Shown here: in pieces, positions 1 through 8,353 of the stretch | How the letters are laid out: the number at the start of each line of letters is the position of its first letter | How positions within the stretch are numbered: position 1 is the stretch's first letter | NCBI RefSeq assembly: GCF_024347215.1 | Contig: NZ_AP025282.1 | Span: forward strand, 2,170,001 to 2,234,000 | Length of the DNA: 64,000 bases | From: Aliamphritea ceti | Lineage (GTDB): Bacteria > Pseudomonadota > Gammaproteobacteria > Pseudomonadales > Balneatricaceae | Direction: 5' to 3' | The notes under the pieces: model-generated | Told to the model about the DNA's origin: nothing | The model's database searches: none | The model's input: the letters and a program-made list of their open reading frames with translations, nothing else | Program-made: the position numbers and the translations under genes

Positions 1-139
1 CGGCGCTTAGCTTGTGCTGCAGGTGTTCAGGAAAGTTTCCCAGTGTTACATAGCTAATCTCACAACGGATGTTCTTCATTCCCAGCAGTGTTATAACCCT
101 GATGCAGAAAGGGCAACTGTTGAACGCGTATAGCTTCAT
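1..139 (-). CDS. Glutaredoxin/GST N-terminal domain protein (3' part missing)
   Basis: The minus strand from an ATG at 139 reads MKLYAFNSCPFCIRV followed by about 30 more residues and runs off the window. A short beta strand followed by a CPFC redox pair near residue 9 is the start of the glutaredoxin-2/GST N-terminal thioredoxin fold. The likely role is a cytoplasmic glutathione-dependent disulfide oxidoreductase or a GST-like protein. The start lies one base after the stop of the upstream hydrolase gene, so the two are probably cotranscribed. Only 46 codons are visible, so subfamily (Grx2-like or stringent-starvation/GST-like) cannot be decided. Confidence 0.7.
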   Translation of the reverse strand, partial: MKLYAFNSCPFCIRVITLLGMKNIRCEISYVTLGNFPEHLQHKLSA

Positions 140-140
140 A

Positions 141-1013
141 TCAGCCTCCGTGGATGATGGCGAAAGACATCTTGCGTATATATACCGGCAGGTCCTGATA
201 GTTTGGCCAGTCCTTATACGCGGGCATTTTCAAATTTTCGCTCATCTCTATTATTCGGGGCACCAGTTGACTCGGATTCGTTGCCAGCGTGTTTTTAATT
301 TCTGGTAACACTAAATCATAAAGATCATCGAGAAATTTGGCTGTAGCAACTAGCGGTGCAAGATCCGTACTGGATGAGTGCACATTAATCGCATGTTTTG
401 GCTGCCAACTGATTAGTGTTTTAAGTGTTTTTCGCACACCGAGAAGATTTGTATCGGTTAAATACACCCCCCGGCCCAGTCCTTCGTCCACATACATATC
501 AGCGCTAAGCACAATGTTTTCTGCTGGCAGATGAACGATAGCAACGGCTGCACCGTCAGCAATGCCCATATGTTGCAGTTCAACCTGAGTTGTCCCCATG
601 TCGATTGTCATGTGCGTAGAAAATGTCTGATGGATAGTGTCGGGCACCATATCCAGTGGATCCAGCTCTTCATAATCATGAATATTCTCATGCGCAATGA
701 TTTCTGCATCAGGGAAAACAGCAGTACCACCGGTATGATCAAAGTGTTCGTGGGACAGTACAATCTTTCCGACCGGTTTTTCCGTCAGGCTTTGGATTTC
801 CTGTTTTAACAGATTGGCTCGATAAGGGTTCGCAGTGTCGGTGATCAAAACTTCTTCTTCGCCAATAACAACCAGGCTGGTGTAGTGGAGAAGGTCTATG
901 GTGTAAATATTTGTTGCCAGTTGTGTTGTTTTTGTATCGCCAGTAGCTTGCGCGCTCTGAGTACCGATAAACAAGCTGAGAACCAATATGGCGGGTGTTA
1001 AAAATGTTTTCAT
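141..1013 (-). CDS. Exported MBL-fold metallo-hydrolase
   Basis: This 290-residue protein has a signal peptide (MKTFLTPAILVLSLFIGTQSAQA, cleavage after AQA) followed by a metallo-beta-lactamase fold. The zinc-binding HEHFDH motif is intact, with later metal ligands near GIADGAAVAIVHLP, LSADMYVD and INVHSS. It probably acts as a periplasmic hydrolase of unknown substrate. I take the ATG at 1013 rather than an upstream in-frame ATG, because AGGAG sits at proper spacing and the upstream gene ends at 1024. It is a diverged paralogue of the gene before it, so the pair may be a tandem duplication in one operon with the cupin gene. Confidence 0.85.
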   Translation of the reverse strand: MKTFLTPAILVLSLFIGTQSAQATGDTKTTQLATNIYTIDLLHYTSLVVIGEEEVLITDTANPYRANLLKQEIQSLTEKPVGKIVLSHEHFDHTGGTAVFPDAEIIAHENIHDYEELDPLDMVPDTIHQTFSTHMTIDMGTTQVELQHMGIADGAAVAIVHLPAENIVLSADMYVDEGLGRGVYLTDTNLLGVRKTLKTLISWQPKHAINVHSSSTDLAPLVATAKFLDDLYDLVLPEIKNTLATNPSQLVPRIIEMSENLKMPAYKDWPNYQDLPVYIRKMSFAIIHGG

Positions 1014-1023
1014 GTTACGGCTC

Positions 1024-1905
1024 CTAGTTGCCATGCCAGATGGAATAAGACATACGTTCTACATGGCCAGGCAGGTTTTCTGTATAACCGCGCCAGTGTG
1101 AAAACGCCGGTAACTGAATACTTTGTTTTAGTTCTTCTGTCGTTTTACCTGCCTGCATACCGGCCCAAACGGCATCAAACAGTGCCTGTGTAAAGCGGTA
1201 ATCTTCTTCGAACTGTTGAGGTGAGGATATTGGTGCATGGCCGCTAATTACTGTGTCGTACTCAAGTTCAGTGCGGACCCGTTTGAAAGTGTTGAGAATA
1301 CCTACATAGTTATGTGCGGGAAGGCGATAAGTCTCATTAATGTAACCGGGCAGATGCCAGTCAACGCCCACCAGTACTTTGTCTTCAGGCATGTGAATGA
1401 CGCTCATGCAGCTGCCGTCATTCGGGCCGTAATAGTGCAGATCTACCTGTTTGTCGCCTAGCTTAATACTCAACGCGTCCTGATAAGTCAGATCTGGTTT
1501 TACCACCTTGTTTTCTAAATCTCTGCTGAGTAGTTCTCCACAGCCTTCCTGGGTAATGAACTGGGCTCCTTCATCTTTGAATATCTGGCCGCCACGGCTG
1601 TGATCAAAATGGTCATGGGAATAGATGACTTTAGCGACAGGCTGATCCGTCAGTTTACGGATTTCATTACGCATATCCGTGGCACGTTTTTCGCCGGATG
1701 GGTCGGTTATGATGACGCCTTCATTGGTCACCACTACCAGGCTGTTGTAAAAGAATTGACTGTATTGATAGACGCCGTTTTTAAGTTTTGTCATGACTGG
1801 TTTTGCCGGATTGAAAGCGGGTTCGCTGCTGGCAGCCGCAGTCAGGCTAGTCGCTAGTCCGGCTGTCAGAGTGAGTGCCGCGACAGATGTAAGAAGTTTT
1901 TTCAT
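1024..1905 (-). CDS. Exported MBL-fold metallo-hydrolase (paralogue)
   Basis: The 293-residue product has a signal peptide (MKKLLTSVAALTLTAGLATSLTAAA) and an MBL fold with the SHDHFDH metal motif, GPNDGSCMSVIHMP, a GVDW segment and a late SGHAP histidine. It is likely periplasmic; the substrate is unknown. An in-frame ATG 15 bases upstream has no ribosome-binding site, whereas AAAGG lies 7 bases before the ATG at 1905, so I use that start. It closely resembles the next gene downstream in organisation. The cupin gene lies upstream in the same orientation and a LysR gene diverges beyond it. Confidence 0.85.
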   Translation of the reverse strand: MKKLLTSVAALTLTAGLATSLTAAASSEPAFNPAKPVMTKLKNGVYQYSQFFYNSLVVVTNEGVIITDPSGEKRATDMRNEIRKLTDQPVAKVIYSHDHFDHSRGGQIFKDEGAQFITQEGCGELLSRDLENKVVKPDLTYQDALSIKLGDKQVDLHYYGPNDGSCMSVIHMPEDKVLVGVDWHLPGYINETYRLPAHNYVGILNTFKRVRTELEYDTVISGHAPISSPQQFEEDYRFTQALFDAVWAGMQAGKTTEELKQSIQLPAFSHWRGYTENLPGHVERMSYSIWHGN

Positions 1906-1955
1906 GGGATGACCTTTCATAATGACAGATGAAAAAAATGGAAATAGCTGCTGAG

Positions 1956-2405
1956 TTAGCTCTTTGGCGTTAGCTTTGGGCCGATAATTTTTGCACCGAA
2001 TGTTTCAGCCATTTGGCTAAGTTCTTCCATCGATGTACCGTTTGCTTCAGCTTCCGGAATGTTGCGTATAAAGCCGTCATGAATACCGGGTGTCAGTACA
2101 CTGATTAACTGGCCATTGTTTGCTTTATCTTCGAAAATAAAGCTGTGTGGTGTGTTTTTCGGGATATGCACGGTAAAGCCAGGCCCACCGGTGAGCTCGT
2201 CATTTCCGGCTCTGAACCGAAAAGTCCCACTGATGACATGGAAGGTTTCAGCCTGGTCCGTATGTATGTGCAGTGGGGTGCCTTCACCTGGCTTTACATT
2301 CTGAACTCTGAGAGATAGTTGCTCTGACGTTTCTTCGCCAAGTAATGCGATGTTATAGCGTGCAAGGGTGGTTTCTGGCTGCGTGATGACAACTGACTGG
2401 CTCAT
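1956..2405 (-). CDS. Cupin-domain protein
   Basis: A 149-residue single-domain cupin. Cupin motif 1 is visible as HIHTDQAETFHVISGTFRF and motif 2 as GPGFTVHIPKNTPHSF, giving the usual His/His/Glu/His metal site. Such proteins are small metal-dependent enzymes or sensors; the substrate cannot be told from sequence. A GGAGA element precedes the ATG. It heads the leftward cluster cupin-MBL-MBL-Grx and is divergent from the LysR gene at 2513, which is probably its regulator. Confidence 0.85.
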   Translation of the reverse strand: MSQSVVITQPETTLARYNIALLGEETSEQLSLRVQNVKPGEGTPLHIHTDQAETFHVISGTFRFRAGNDELTGGPGFTVHIPKNTPHSFIFEDKANNGQLISVLTPGIHDGFIRNIPEAEANGTSMEELSQMAETFGAKIIGPKLTPKS

Positions 2406-2512
2406 GATGTTCTCCGGAGAAGAGTTGTAAATTCGATGGATTTATCTTAATTTCGATAGTAATGGTTAACAATTGTGGTAAATGTCTTTATAGAATTTAC
2501 CTGGAGTATCGA

Positions 2513-3424
2513 ATGGATAAGTTAAGAGACATGCATCTGTTTGTAACAGCGGTTGAAAAGGGCAGTTTTTCTCAGACCGCAAAAACAGTTGGCTTAACAC
2601 CTGCGATGGTTGGACGGCGTATAGCCGCGATTGAAGCTGAATTGGGGTTTATGCTGTTTAATCGTACAACCCGGCGAATGGAGCTGACCCCTGGTGGGCG
2701 GACTTACTATGATGGCTGTAAAAGCATTCTGGCGAATGTATCAGAACTGGAAGAGTCTGTTACCAGCGCGCATCAGACAAATCCTAAAGGCAGAATTAAG
2801 CTATCAGCACCGGATGGTCTTGGCAGTCCGTTTCTGATTGAAGCAGTAAAAGTGTTTCGAAAATCCTACCCGCAAGTGAGTTTTGATATTGATCTGAGCA
2901 GTACACCGCTTGATTTGATTAAGGAGCAGATAGATCTGTCGATTCGGTTGGCTTTCGAGCTGGACGATTCCTCTATGGTTGCCAGCCGTCTGGGACGAAC
3001 AACTTTCGGATTATATGCCTCCGAAGATTATCTTAGTGAAAGAGGGAAGCCGGCCAGTCTTGATGTTTTGAAGGAGCATGATTGCTTACATATGAGAGGC
3101 AGTAAATATGGTGATTACTGGAGTGTAATTGTTGATGGTAATGTAGTGAATTTTCGCCAGCCCTGGGCACTGACTGTGCCGAATACGGAATGTATAATTC
3201 AGGCAGTGTCTGATGGTATGGGGATTGCCTTGATTCCGCGTATGTTTGCACGTGAGGCAGAAGAGGAGGGTAAACTTAAGTTACTTAATGGCATTGCTGA
3301 GTTTCCGGCGTTAAGTATTTATGCAATGTATCCTACCCGTAAACATCTGCCTTACAGGGTGCATCTGTTTTTAGATTTCCTAAAACAGTGGGCACCTGAA
3401 AAGTTAAATATTCTGCCAGAGTAG
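2513..3424 (+). CDS. LysR-family transcriptional regulator
   Basis: This 303-residue LysR protein has an N-terminal winged helix-turn-helix (MDKLRDMHLFVTAVEKGSFSQTAKTVGLTPAMVGRRIAAIE is the classic core) and a C-terminal substrate-binding domain. The start at 2513 fits the family and has GGAG nine bases upstream; an in-frame ATG 51 bases earlier adds residues unlike LysR proteins. It is divergent from the cupin/MBL cluster across a gap of about 100 bases, which suggests it controls that cluster. The effector is unknown. Confidence 0.88.
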   Translation: MDKLRDMHLFVTAVEKGSFSQTAKTVGLTPAMVGRRIAAIEAELGFMLFNRTTRRMELTPGGRTYYDGCKSILANVSELEESVTSAHQTNPKGRIKLSAPDGLGSPFLIEAVKVFRKSYPQVSFDIDLSSTPLDLIKEQIDLSIRLAFELDDSSMVASRLGRTTFGLYASEDYLSERGKPASLDVLKEHDCLHMRGSKYGDYWSVIVDGNVVNFRQPWALTVPNTECIIQAVSDGMGIALIPRMFAREAEEEGKLKLLNGIAEFPALSIYAMYPTRKHLPYRVHLFLDFLKQWAPEKLNILPE

Positions 3425-3650
3425 TGTCTTGACCTGTCTATAGCTACACGGTTTACAGTCCGCGTTCATTGTTGCTCCTGTCTGTATCCGGAGTTGTCTT
3501 TTTAAACATTTTTTAAGCATTTTTTAAAAACTTCTAGGTGTCGCTGACAGTATCTGTTAGCGTGCCGCACCCGCTGTTAGTCGGGACAAAGTAATATGTT
3601 TTTCCGGTATCGGACTGAACTGGAAATCTAGAGAATATTGAAGGTGAAAG

Positions 3651-5018
3651 ATGGCTATTGGCTTTGATTTTGGGACATCTAACTGTTCTGTCGCACATGT
3701 GATTAATGACCCTGTAGCGGGCAAGAGAGTAGAAACAATTCCATTGTCAGGAAATGAAGCATTACTGCTGTCTGCAATGTGTGCACCTACCCGGGAATCG
3801 GTGTCAGAGTATCTTTTCAGTTGTTTAGATATAAAACCACTGAGTACGGTTGGTGAAAATGTGCTGCGCCGTGCGATAGCTGAAAACAGAGCAGAAGGGA
3901 TTAATGTCCGGCCTGAAGATGTTTTGTTTGGTCAGCAAGCAAGGGATATGTATCTGGAAGATCCTGATTTTGTATATTACGTAAAATCGCCGAAGTCCTT
4001 CCTTGGTACTTTACAGCTTCGTGAAGCTCAGTTGGCAATGTTTGAAGATATTGTCTGCGCCATGATGGCAAATGTGAAAAGTCGTGCGGAAGCTTACCTG
4101 GGGGAAGAGGTTACTGAAACGGTGATTGGCCGGCCGGTTAATTTTAATAACCGGGGCGGTGAGGCATCGAATATTCAGGCTGAAGGTATTTTACACCGGG
4201 CGGCAACCCGGGCTGGTTTTAAGCATATTGAATTTCAATTTGAGCCGGTTGCAGCAGGGCTGGATTTTGAATCGACTCTGACCACAGAGCAAAACGTACT
4301 GGTTGTCGATATTGGCGGTGGTACGTCTGATTGCTCAATGATTCGTATGGGCCCGCAATGGCTGCAGAAAAAAGACCGCTCCGAGACATTACTTGCACAT
4401 GCGGGTCGATCTATAGGCGGTAATAACCTGGATATATCAATCGCCTTTCAGCGTTTTATGCCAGAGTTTGGTAAAGATACCCAGACTGTTAAAGGGACAA
4501 CACTGCCTTCGATGGCATTTTGGAATCCGGTCGCAACCAATGATGTAAATGCTCAGAGAAGTTTTTATGCGTTTGATAACCTGGATGTCCTGAAACAACT
4601 GAGAATCGAAGCTCGTTATCCTGAAAAGATTGACCGATTGATTCAGGTGTATCAGAAATCTTTGGGGCATTTAGTCGTGGGAGAAGCAGAAAAAACCAAG
4701 ATTGCCTTGTCAGATGCATCACAGCATACGGCGAATCTCCATCTGCTTAATGAAGTTGTTGATATTTCAGTATTGGTGGAAGAGATGGAAGCTTCTATCA
4801 ATGAGCCAATGCGGCAGATTAAAGGCTTAATTAAAGACATTCTTGAGCAGAGCAGTGAAAAGCCTGATGTGGTGTATATCACCGGAGGTTCATCCCGTTC
4901 GCCGATTGTCAGAAATACAGTGAAGACCTTATTACCAGATACTCCAATTGTTAGTGGTAATTACATGGGGTCTGTAACTGAGGGACTGGCACGTTGGGCG
5001 GATCTCTGTTTTAGCTAA
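3651..5018 (+). CDS. yegD: Hsp70-family chaperone YegD
   Basis: The 455-residue protein aligns along its length, from memory, with E. coli YegD. It has the actin-like ATPase phosphate-1 loop (GFDFGTSNCSVA), the CAPTRESVSEYL and KSPKSFLG segments, phosphate-2 VVDIGGGTSDCS and the adenosine motif VVYITGGSSRSP. Like YegD it lacks the Hsp70 C-terminal substrate-binding domain, so it is an ATPase-domain-only DnaK relative with a cytoplasmic, poorly defined chaperone role. The 226-base region before it holds A/T-rich direct repeats (ATTTTTTAA twice) but no promoter I would defend. A terminator follows. Confidence 0.92.
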   Translation: MAIGFDFGTSNCSVAHVINDPVAGKRVETIPLSGNEALLLSAMCAPTRESVSEYLFSCLDIKPLSTVGENVLRRAIAENRAEGINVRPEDVLFGQQARDMYLEDPDFVYYVKSPKSFLGTLQLREAQLAMFEDIVCAMMANVKSRAEAYLGEEVTETVIGRPVNFNNRGGEASNIQAEGILHRAATRAGFKHIEFQFEPVAAGLDFESTLTTEQNVLVVDIGGGTSDCSMIRMGPQWLQKKDRSETLLAHAGRSIGGNNLDISIAFQRFMPEFGKDTQTVKGTTLPSMAFWNPVATNDVNAQRSFYAFDNLDVLKQLRIEARYPEKIDRLIQVYQKSLGHLVVGEAEKTKIALSDASQHTANLHLLNEVVDISVLVEEMEASINEPMRQIKGLIKDILEQSSEKPDVVYITGGSSRSPIVRNTVKTLLPDTPIVSGNYMGSVTEGLARWADLCFS

Positions 5019-5056
5019 ATCTTTGCTTTAGCTAATCCGTTAACCATCAGGCTTAT

Positions 5057-5098
5057 AAAAAAAGGCCATAGTGAATTGCAGTCGCTATGGCTTTTTTT
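5057..5098. terminator. Bidirectional intrinsic terminator
   Basis: Arms GCCATAG (5065-5071) and CTATGGC (5085-5091) are flanked by an A-run on the left and a T7 run on the right. The structure can therefore stop transcription from yegD on the plus strand and from ubiV on the minus strand. Confidence 0.8.
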
Positions 5099-5162
5099 GC
5101 TTACATCAACAGCCTGCATGCGTAATAGAGAGCGTAGCCTGCGCAAAATAGCAGGTCAGCAG

Positions 5163-6047
5163 TTATACCTCTTGCATGCTCATCCCTGCGATCTGATGCC
5201 AGTAGCCGTTACATTCAATCTCTTTTTCAAGAGGCGTGAAGGAAGGAGTGCTTAGCTGTTGGCGGAAGGCCTCCAGCTGCTGGAGGGTTTCAGGCGATTC
5301 AGGACTGAGCCGCATAATATCGACACCGAGGTTTTGCATCGCTCCTACTTCGTTGATCAGGTTATAGCAATAGCCGGACATCGTCTGAATACCGTTGAGC
5401 CGGAATACCTTTTCTGCTTCACGGGATTTCATCATCAAACCATTAGGATGCTTAATGCAGCAATATCTGCAGTCGTCTTTTGGCCGGTTTTCAGCCCGGG
5501 CAGTAAAGCAGCGTGCTGAGTAAGCCAGCGGAATGTAGCCGTAACTGAAAATCTCTGTTTCGAACTGCTCTCGAATGCCAGCGTCTTTAGCTTCTTTCAA
5601 TAGTCTGGATAACCAGTCTCCGGACAGTTCTACCGGCATTACCCAGCGGCGCATGCCCTGAGACAAAAGCACCTTCAGGGTTGCCAGGTTGTAACAGTTA
5701 ATGGCTGGGCCCACGACAAAGGGCAGTTGTTTCTGGCGGGCGATTTCAACAGCAGATAAATCGTTAGCCTCAATCAAAATATCATGATTATCGATCAGTT
5801 TACGAAGAGTGTTCAGCTCAGTCGGAGACTCCAGCAATGCCATGGTTGATAACACGACTTGTTTGCCCTGTGCACTGATCTCCCGAGCAAGGCTGATCCA
5901 GTCGTCTGCTTTAAGTTCACGCCGTTTTGAACAGACAGTCTCGCCAAGGTAAATAATATCTGCGCTGCTGTTAATCGCCTGACGATAGAAGTCCTGAACA
6001 TCTTTTCTGGCCCAGAAATAGAGTATCGGACCTAATGAAAACTGCAT
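5163..6047 (-). CDS. ubiV: O2-independent ubiquinone hydroxylase subunit UbiV (U32 family)
   Basis: A 294-residue U32 peptidase-family protein matching UbiV (YhbV). Cys39 (GETVCSKRRELK) and the cluster RCFTARAENRPKDDCRYCC supply the four cysteines known in E. coli UbiV to bind a 4Fe-4S cluster. UbiV forms a complex with UbiU and hydroxylates the ubiquinone ring without oxygen, using prephenate as oxygen donor. It lies 11 bases downstream of ubiU with its own AGGAG site, so the two are an operon. FNR control of the operon is indicated by the upstream box. Confidence 0.94.
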   Translation of the reverse strand: MQFSLGPILYFWARKDVQDFYRQAINSSADIIYLGETVCSKRRELKADDWISLAREISAQGKQVVLSTMALLESPTELNTLRKLIDNHDILIEANDLSAVEIARQKQLPFVVGPAINCYNLATLKVLLSQGMRRWVMPVELSGDWLSRLLKEAKDAGIREQFETEIFSYGYIPLAYSARCFTARAENRPKDDCRYCCIKHPNGLMMKSREAEKVFRLNGIQTMSGYCYNLINEVGAMQNLGVDIMRLSPESPETLQQLEAFRQQLSTPSFTPLEKEIECNGYWHQIAGMSMQEV

Positions 6048-6058
6048 GTTATGTTCTC

Positions 6059-7054
6059 CTATTGCCAGCTGCGGTGATATGCACCGAGAGTGGTCTGGCT
6101 ACCTTCAGAAAGGCTGGCCAGGGTTTTGTGCCATGTGTCGGTAACACGGAAATCATCCGGGCTTCGCTGATAACTATCGATAGCCTGGCGCCAGGTACGG
6201 GTGATTTGTTCAACATAGGCAGGGCTGCGCTGACGACCTTCAATTTTGAATGAGACAATGCCCGCCGAAGCTAACTGCGGAAGCAGTTCAAGCGTATTCA
6301 GGCTGGTGGGCTCCTCTAAAGCATGAAAGGTATTGCCTTCAACTTCGAAACGGCCTTTACAGAGGGTTGGGTAGCCGGCGGATTCATCCGGGGCATAGAT
6401 GTCGATCAGTACATCATTGAGGCGGGCTTCAGTGCCCTGATCTGTTTCCTGCCAGCGTACATATTTTGCAGGTGAGCAGGCGCCGGCTGTATTGGGTGAT
6501 TCTCCTGTCATATAGGAGGATAAATAACAGCGCCCTTCAGCCATGATGCAAAGGCTGCCAAAGGCAAATACCTCCAATGCAACCGGGCTGCTTTTAGCCA
6601 GCTGAATAACTTGCTGAATAGAAAGGACCCGGGGCAGAACGACCCGGTCGACGGCGAAATTGTTGTGATAGTAATGAATAGCTTCAAGGTTAGTGCATGA
6701 AGCCTGTACTGATAAGTGCCGTTCTATGTGTGGGTATGTATTCGCGGCGTATTCAAGTACACCTATATCCGAAATGATCAACGCGTCACAACCTATATCA
6801 ACTGCCTGATCTACAGCATGTTGCCAGCGTGACCAGCCGTTGGGTTGTGCAAAAGTATTGATCGCAACGTGAAGCTTTTTACCATGCTGATGAACATAGT
6901 CTGCTGCTTTCAGCAGTTTTTTATCGTTAAAGTTCAGACCGGCAAAGTGGCGTGCGTTTGTGTCGTCTTTTAAGCCGATATAAACCGCATCGGCACCGTT
7001 ATCGATGGCGGATTTCAGTGCGGGCAAGTTACCCGCAGGACAAAGTAATTCCAT
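6059..7054 (-). CDS. ubiU: O2-independent ubiquinone hydroxylase subunit UbiU (U32 family)
   Basis: The 331-residue protein is nearly superimposable on E. coli UbiU (YhbU): MELLCPAGNLPALK at the start, then GADAVYIGLKDDTNARHF, ERHLSVQASCTN and TTLGAYHR near the end. The four Fe-S cysteines are present (FGSLCIMAEGRCYL, GACSP, TLCKGRF). It works with UbiV and UbiT for anaerobic ubiquinone synthesis in the cytoplasm. It is the first gene of a two-gene leftward operon, divergent from ubiT, with an FNR-like box at the class II position of its promoter. Confidence 0.95.
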   Translation of the reverse strand: MELLCPAGNLPALKSAIDNGADAVYIGLKDDTNARHFAGLNFNDKKLLKAADYVHQHGKKLHVAINTFAQPNGWSRWQHAVDQAVDIGCDALIISDIGVLEYAANTYPHIERHLSVQASCTNLEAIHYYHNNFAVDRVVLPRVLSIQQVIQLAKSSPVALEVFAFGSLCIMAEGRCYLSSYMTGESPNTAGACSPAKYVRWQETDQGTEARLNDVLIDIYAPDESAGYPTLCKGRFEVEGNTFHALEEPTSLNTLELLPQLASAGIVSFKIEGRQRSPAYVEQITRTWRQAIDSYQRSPDDFRVTDTWHKTLASLSEGSQTTLGAYHRSWQ

Positions 7055-7086
7055 GCTGTTACCGATTGTTGGGAAACGGGACGCAC

Positions 7087-7128
7087 ATCTTAAGCAGGCA
7101 TGCCTGTCTGCTCCTTGATATATGACAA
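7087..7128 (-). promoter_or_regulatory. FNR/Anr-type promoter of ubiUV
   Basis: TTGAT-ATAT-GACAA at 7115-7128 matches the FNR consensus TTGAT-N4-ATCAA in 8 of 10 positions. On the minus strand a -10 like TAAGAT lies at 7087-7092, which would start transcription near 7080. The box would then be centred near -41.5, the class II activator position. It lies only about 60 bases from the second, perfect box serving ubiT. Confidence 0.65.
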
Positions 7129-7174
7129 GTGACTGATGAGGTTAAGCAGGAGAAGAGACACTGCAATGACAGAG

Positions 7175-7215
7175 TTGATGTATATCAAGGGTGCCTGTTA
7201 AACAGCGGCTATAAT
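7175..7215 (+). promoter_or_regulatory. FNR/Anr-activated promoter of ubiT
   Basis: A perfect FNR box, TTGAT-GTAT-ATCAA, occupies 7175-7188. A perfect TATAAT -10 lies at 7210-7215, giving a start near 7222 and placing the box centre near -41. There is no good -35 hexamer, as expected of a class II FNR promoter. GGAGG lies just before the ubiT start. Confidence 0.85.
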
Positions 7216-7240
7216 CGGTATTTTTATCGGAGGACCGACA

Positions 7241-7762
7241 ATGTTCTTATCGCTTCAACAGCATTTTGTTTCGGTTAGTTCTGGCTTGCCTAAGCCTGGC
7301 TGGTTACGACCAGGACATTTGAAGCCTGTATTCAGGTTATTACCTTTTGCTGTGATCAGAGCCGGTTTGCAGCCAACGCTGGAGCGCTTGTTTGCTGAGG
7401 CATTGGAAGACGGTGACTTTGAATGCCTGACTGATAAATGGCTGCGTATCGATATTCAGGATCTGGAGCTACGCTGGCTGATTAGCTATAGCCAAGGGCA
7501 GTTAGTAGTAGCCAATGCTTTGCAGGAAGATACACCTGCGCAGGTAACCTTTCGGGCGAGCAGTGAAGATTTATTGTTAATCGCTGCGCGCTACGAAGAT
7601 CCGGATAGCTTGTTCTTTCAGCGTCGGTTGTTAATCGAAGGTGATACTGAGTTGGGGTTAGAAGTGAAGAATATTATCGATAGTGCTGATCTGGAATGCC
7701 TGCCAGAGCTAGTAGGTCAGCTGGTCAACTTCGCTGCAAAGCAGGTTAAGCAGAGTGGGTGA
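7241..7762 (+). CDS. ubiT: SCP2-domain ubiquinone accessory protein UbiT
   Basis: A 173-residue protein made of one SCP2 (sterol carrier protein 2-like) lipid-binding domain; LRWLISYSQGQLVV and PAQVTFRASSEDLLLIAA are the typical strands. UbiT is the anaerobic counterpart of UbiJ and binds the hydrophobic ubiquinone intermediates for UbiUV. The start has GGAGG upstream. It is divergent from ubiUV, the arrangement known from other proteobacteria, and has a perfect FNR box in its promoter. Confidence 0.93.
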   Translation: MFLSLQQHFVSVSSGLPKPGWLRPGHLKPVFRLLPFAVIRAGLQPTLERLFAEALEDGDFECLTDKWLRIDIQDLELRWLISYSQGQLVVANALQEDTPAQVTFRASSEDLLLIAARYEDPDSLFFQRRLLIEGDTELGLEVKNIIDSADLECLPELVGQLVNFAAKQVKQSG

Positions 7763-7795
7763 TATTCTAAGTATCGTTATCCTGTTTCATAACAG

Positions 7796-8287
7796 TTAAG
7801 CGTAAATAAGCTCGGCAATCTTTGCGCCCAGAATCAGGTCCTGTTCGTGGCCCATTTTATTGATACGCAGTTTTCCCTGTTTATCAAAAATCAGCAAGGA
7901 AGGTGTGCCCTGAAGATTATAGTGGCGCATGGTTTTCGGTATCGGGTCGTCGTGGTTATCTGCAGGAGCATCAATTGCAACCGGAAAGCTGATTTTATAT
8001 TCATGAACAAAGGCTCTTAACGACACTTCACTCATGGCCTGATGGTGTTCAAAAACAGTGTGCAGGCCAAGTACAGCAACATCTTTCTCCGGGAAGGCTG
8101 CATGTACCCTGCGTGCCTGAGGGATAGAGTATTCGACACAACCGGGGCAGAGCATCTGAAATGCATAGATAACGATTATCTTGCCAGCAAAAGACTCACT
8201 GGATATTGGTGTGTTGGTATTTAGCCAGGTATCCGCAAACAGGACTGGGGCAGTAGGGGGATTTGGGTTAGCTGATTTCTGATTCAT
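7796..8287 (-). CDS. Thioredoxin-like redoxin (TlpA/AhpC-TSA type)
   Basis: A 163-residue thioredoxin-fold protein with a CPGC active pair (AFQMLCPGCVEYSIPQARRV) and the cis-proline segment LQGTPSLLIF. No signal peptide is visible, so it should be cytoplasmic. The insertion with HTVFEHHQAMS between the active site and the third strand resembles peroxiredoxin-like TlpA proteins. It may be a peroxidase or a disulfide reductase. It lies downstream of the secreted-protein gene at 8354 in the same orientation. Confidence 0.8.
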   Translation of the reverse strand: MNQKSANPNPPTAPVLFADTWLNTNTPISSESFAGKIIVIYAFQMLCPGCVEYSIPQARRVHAAFPEKDVAVLGLHTVFEHHQAMSEVSLRAFVHEYKISFPVAIDAPADNHDDPIPKTMRHYNLQGTPSLLIFDKQGKLRINKMGHEQDLILGAKIAELIYA

Positions 8288-8353
8288 AGTGCGTTTCCTG
8301 AATAACGGCGGCTTAGCGCTGTTACGCCAGCCGCCACGTAAGCTGAATCGCTA

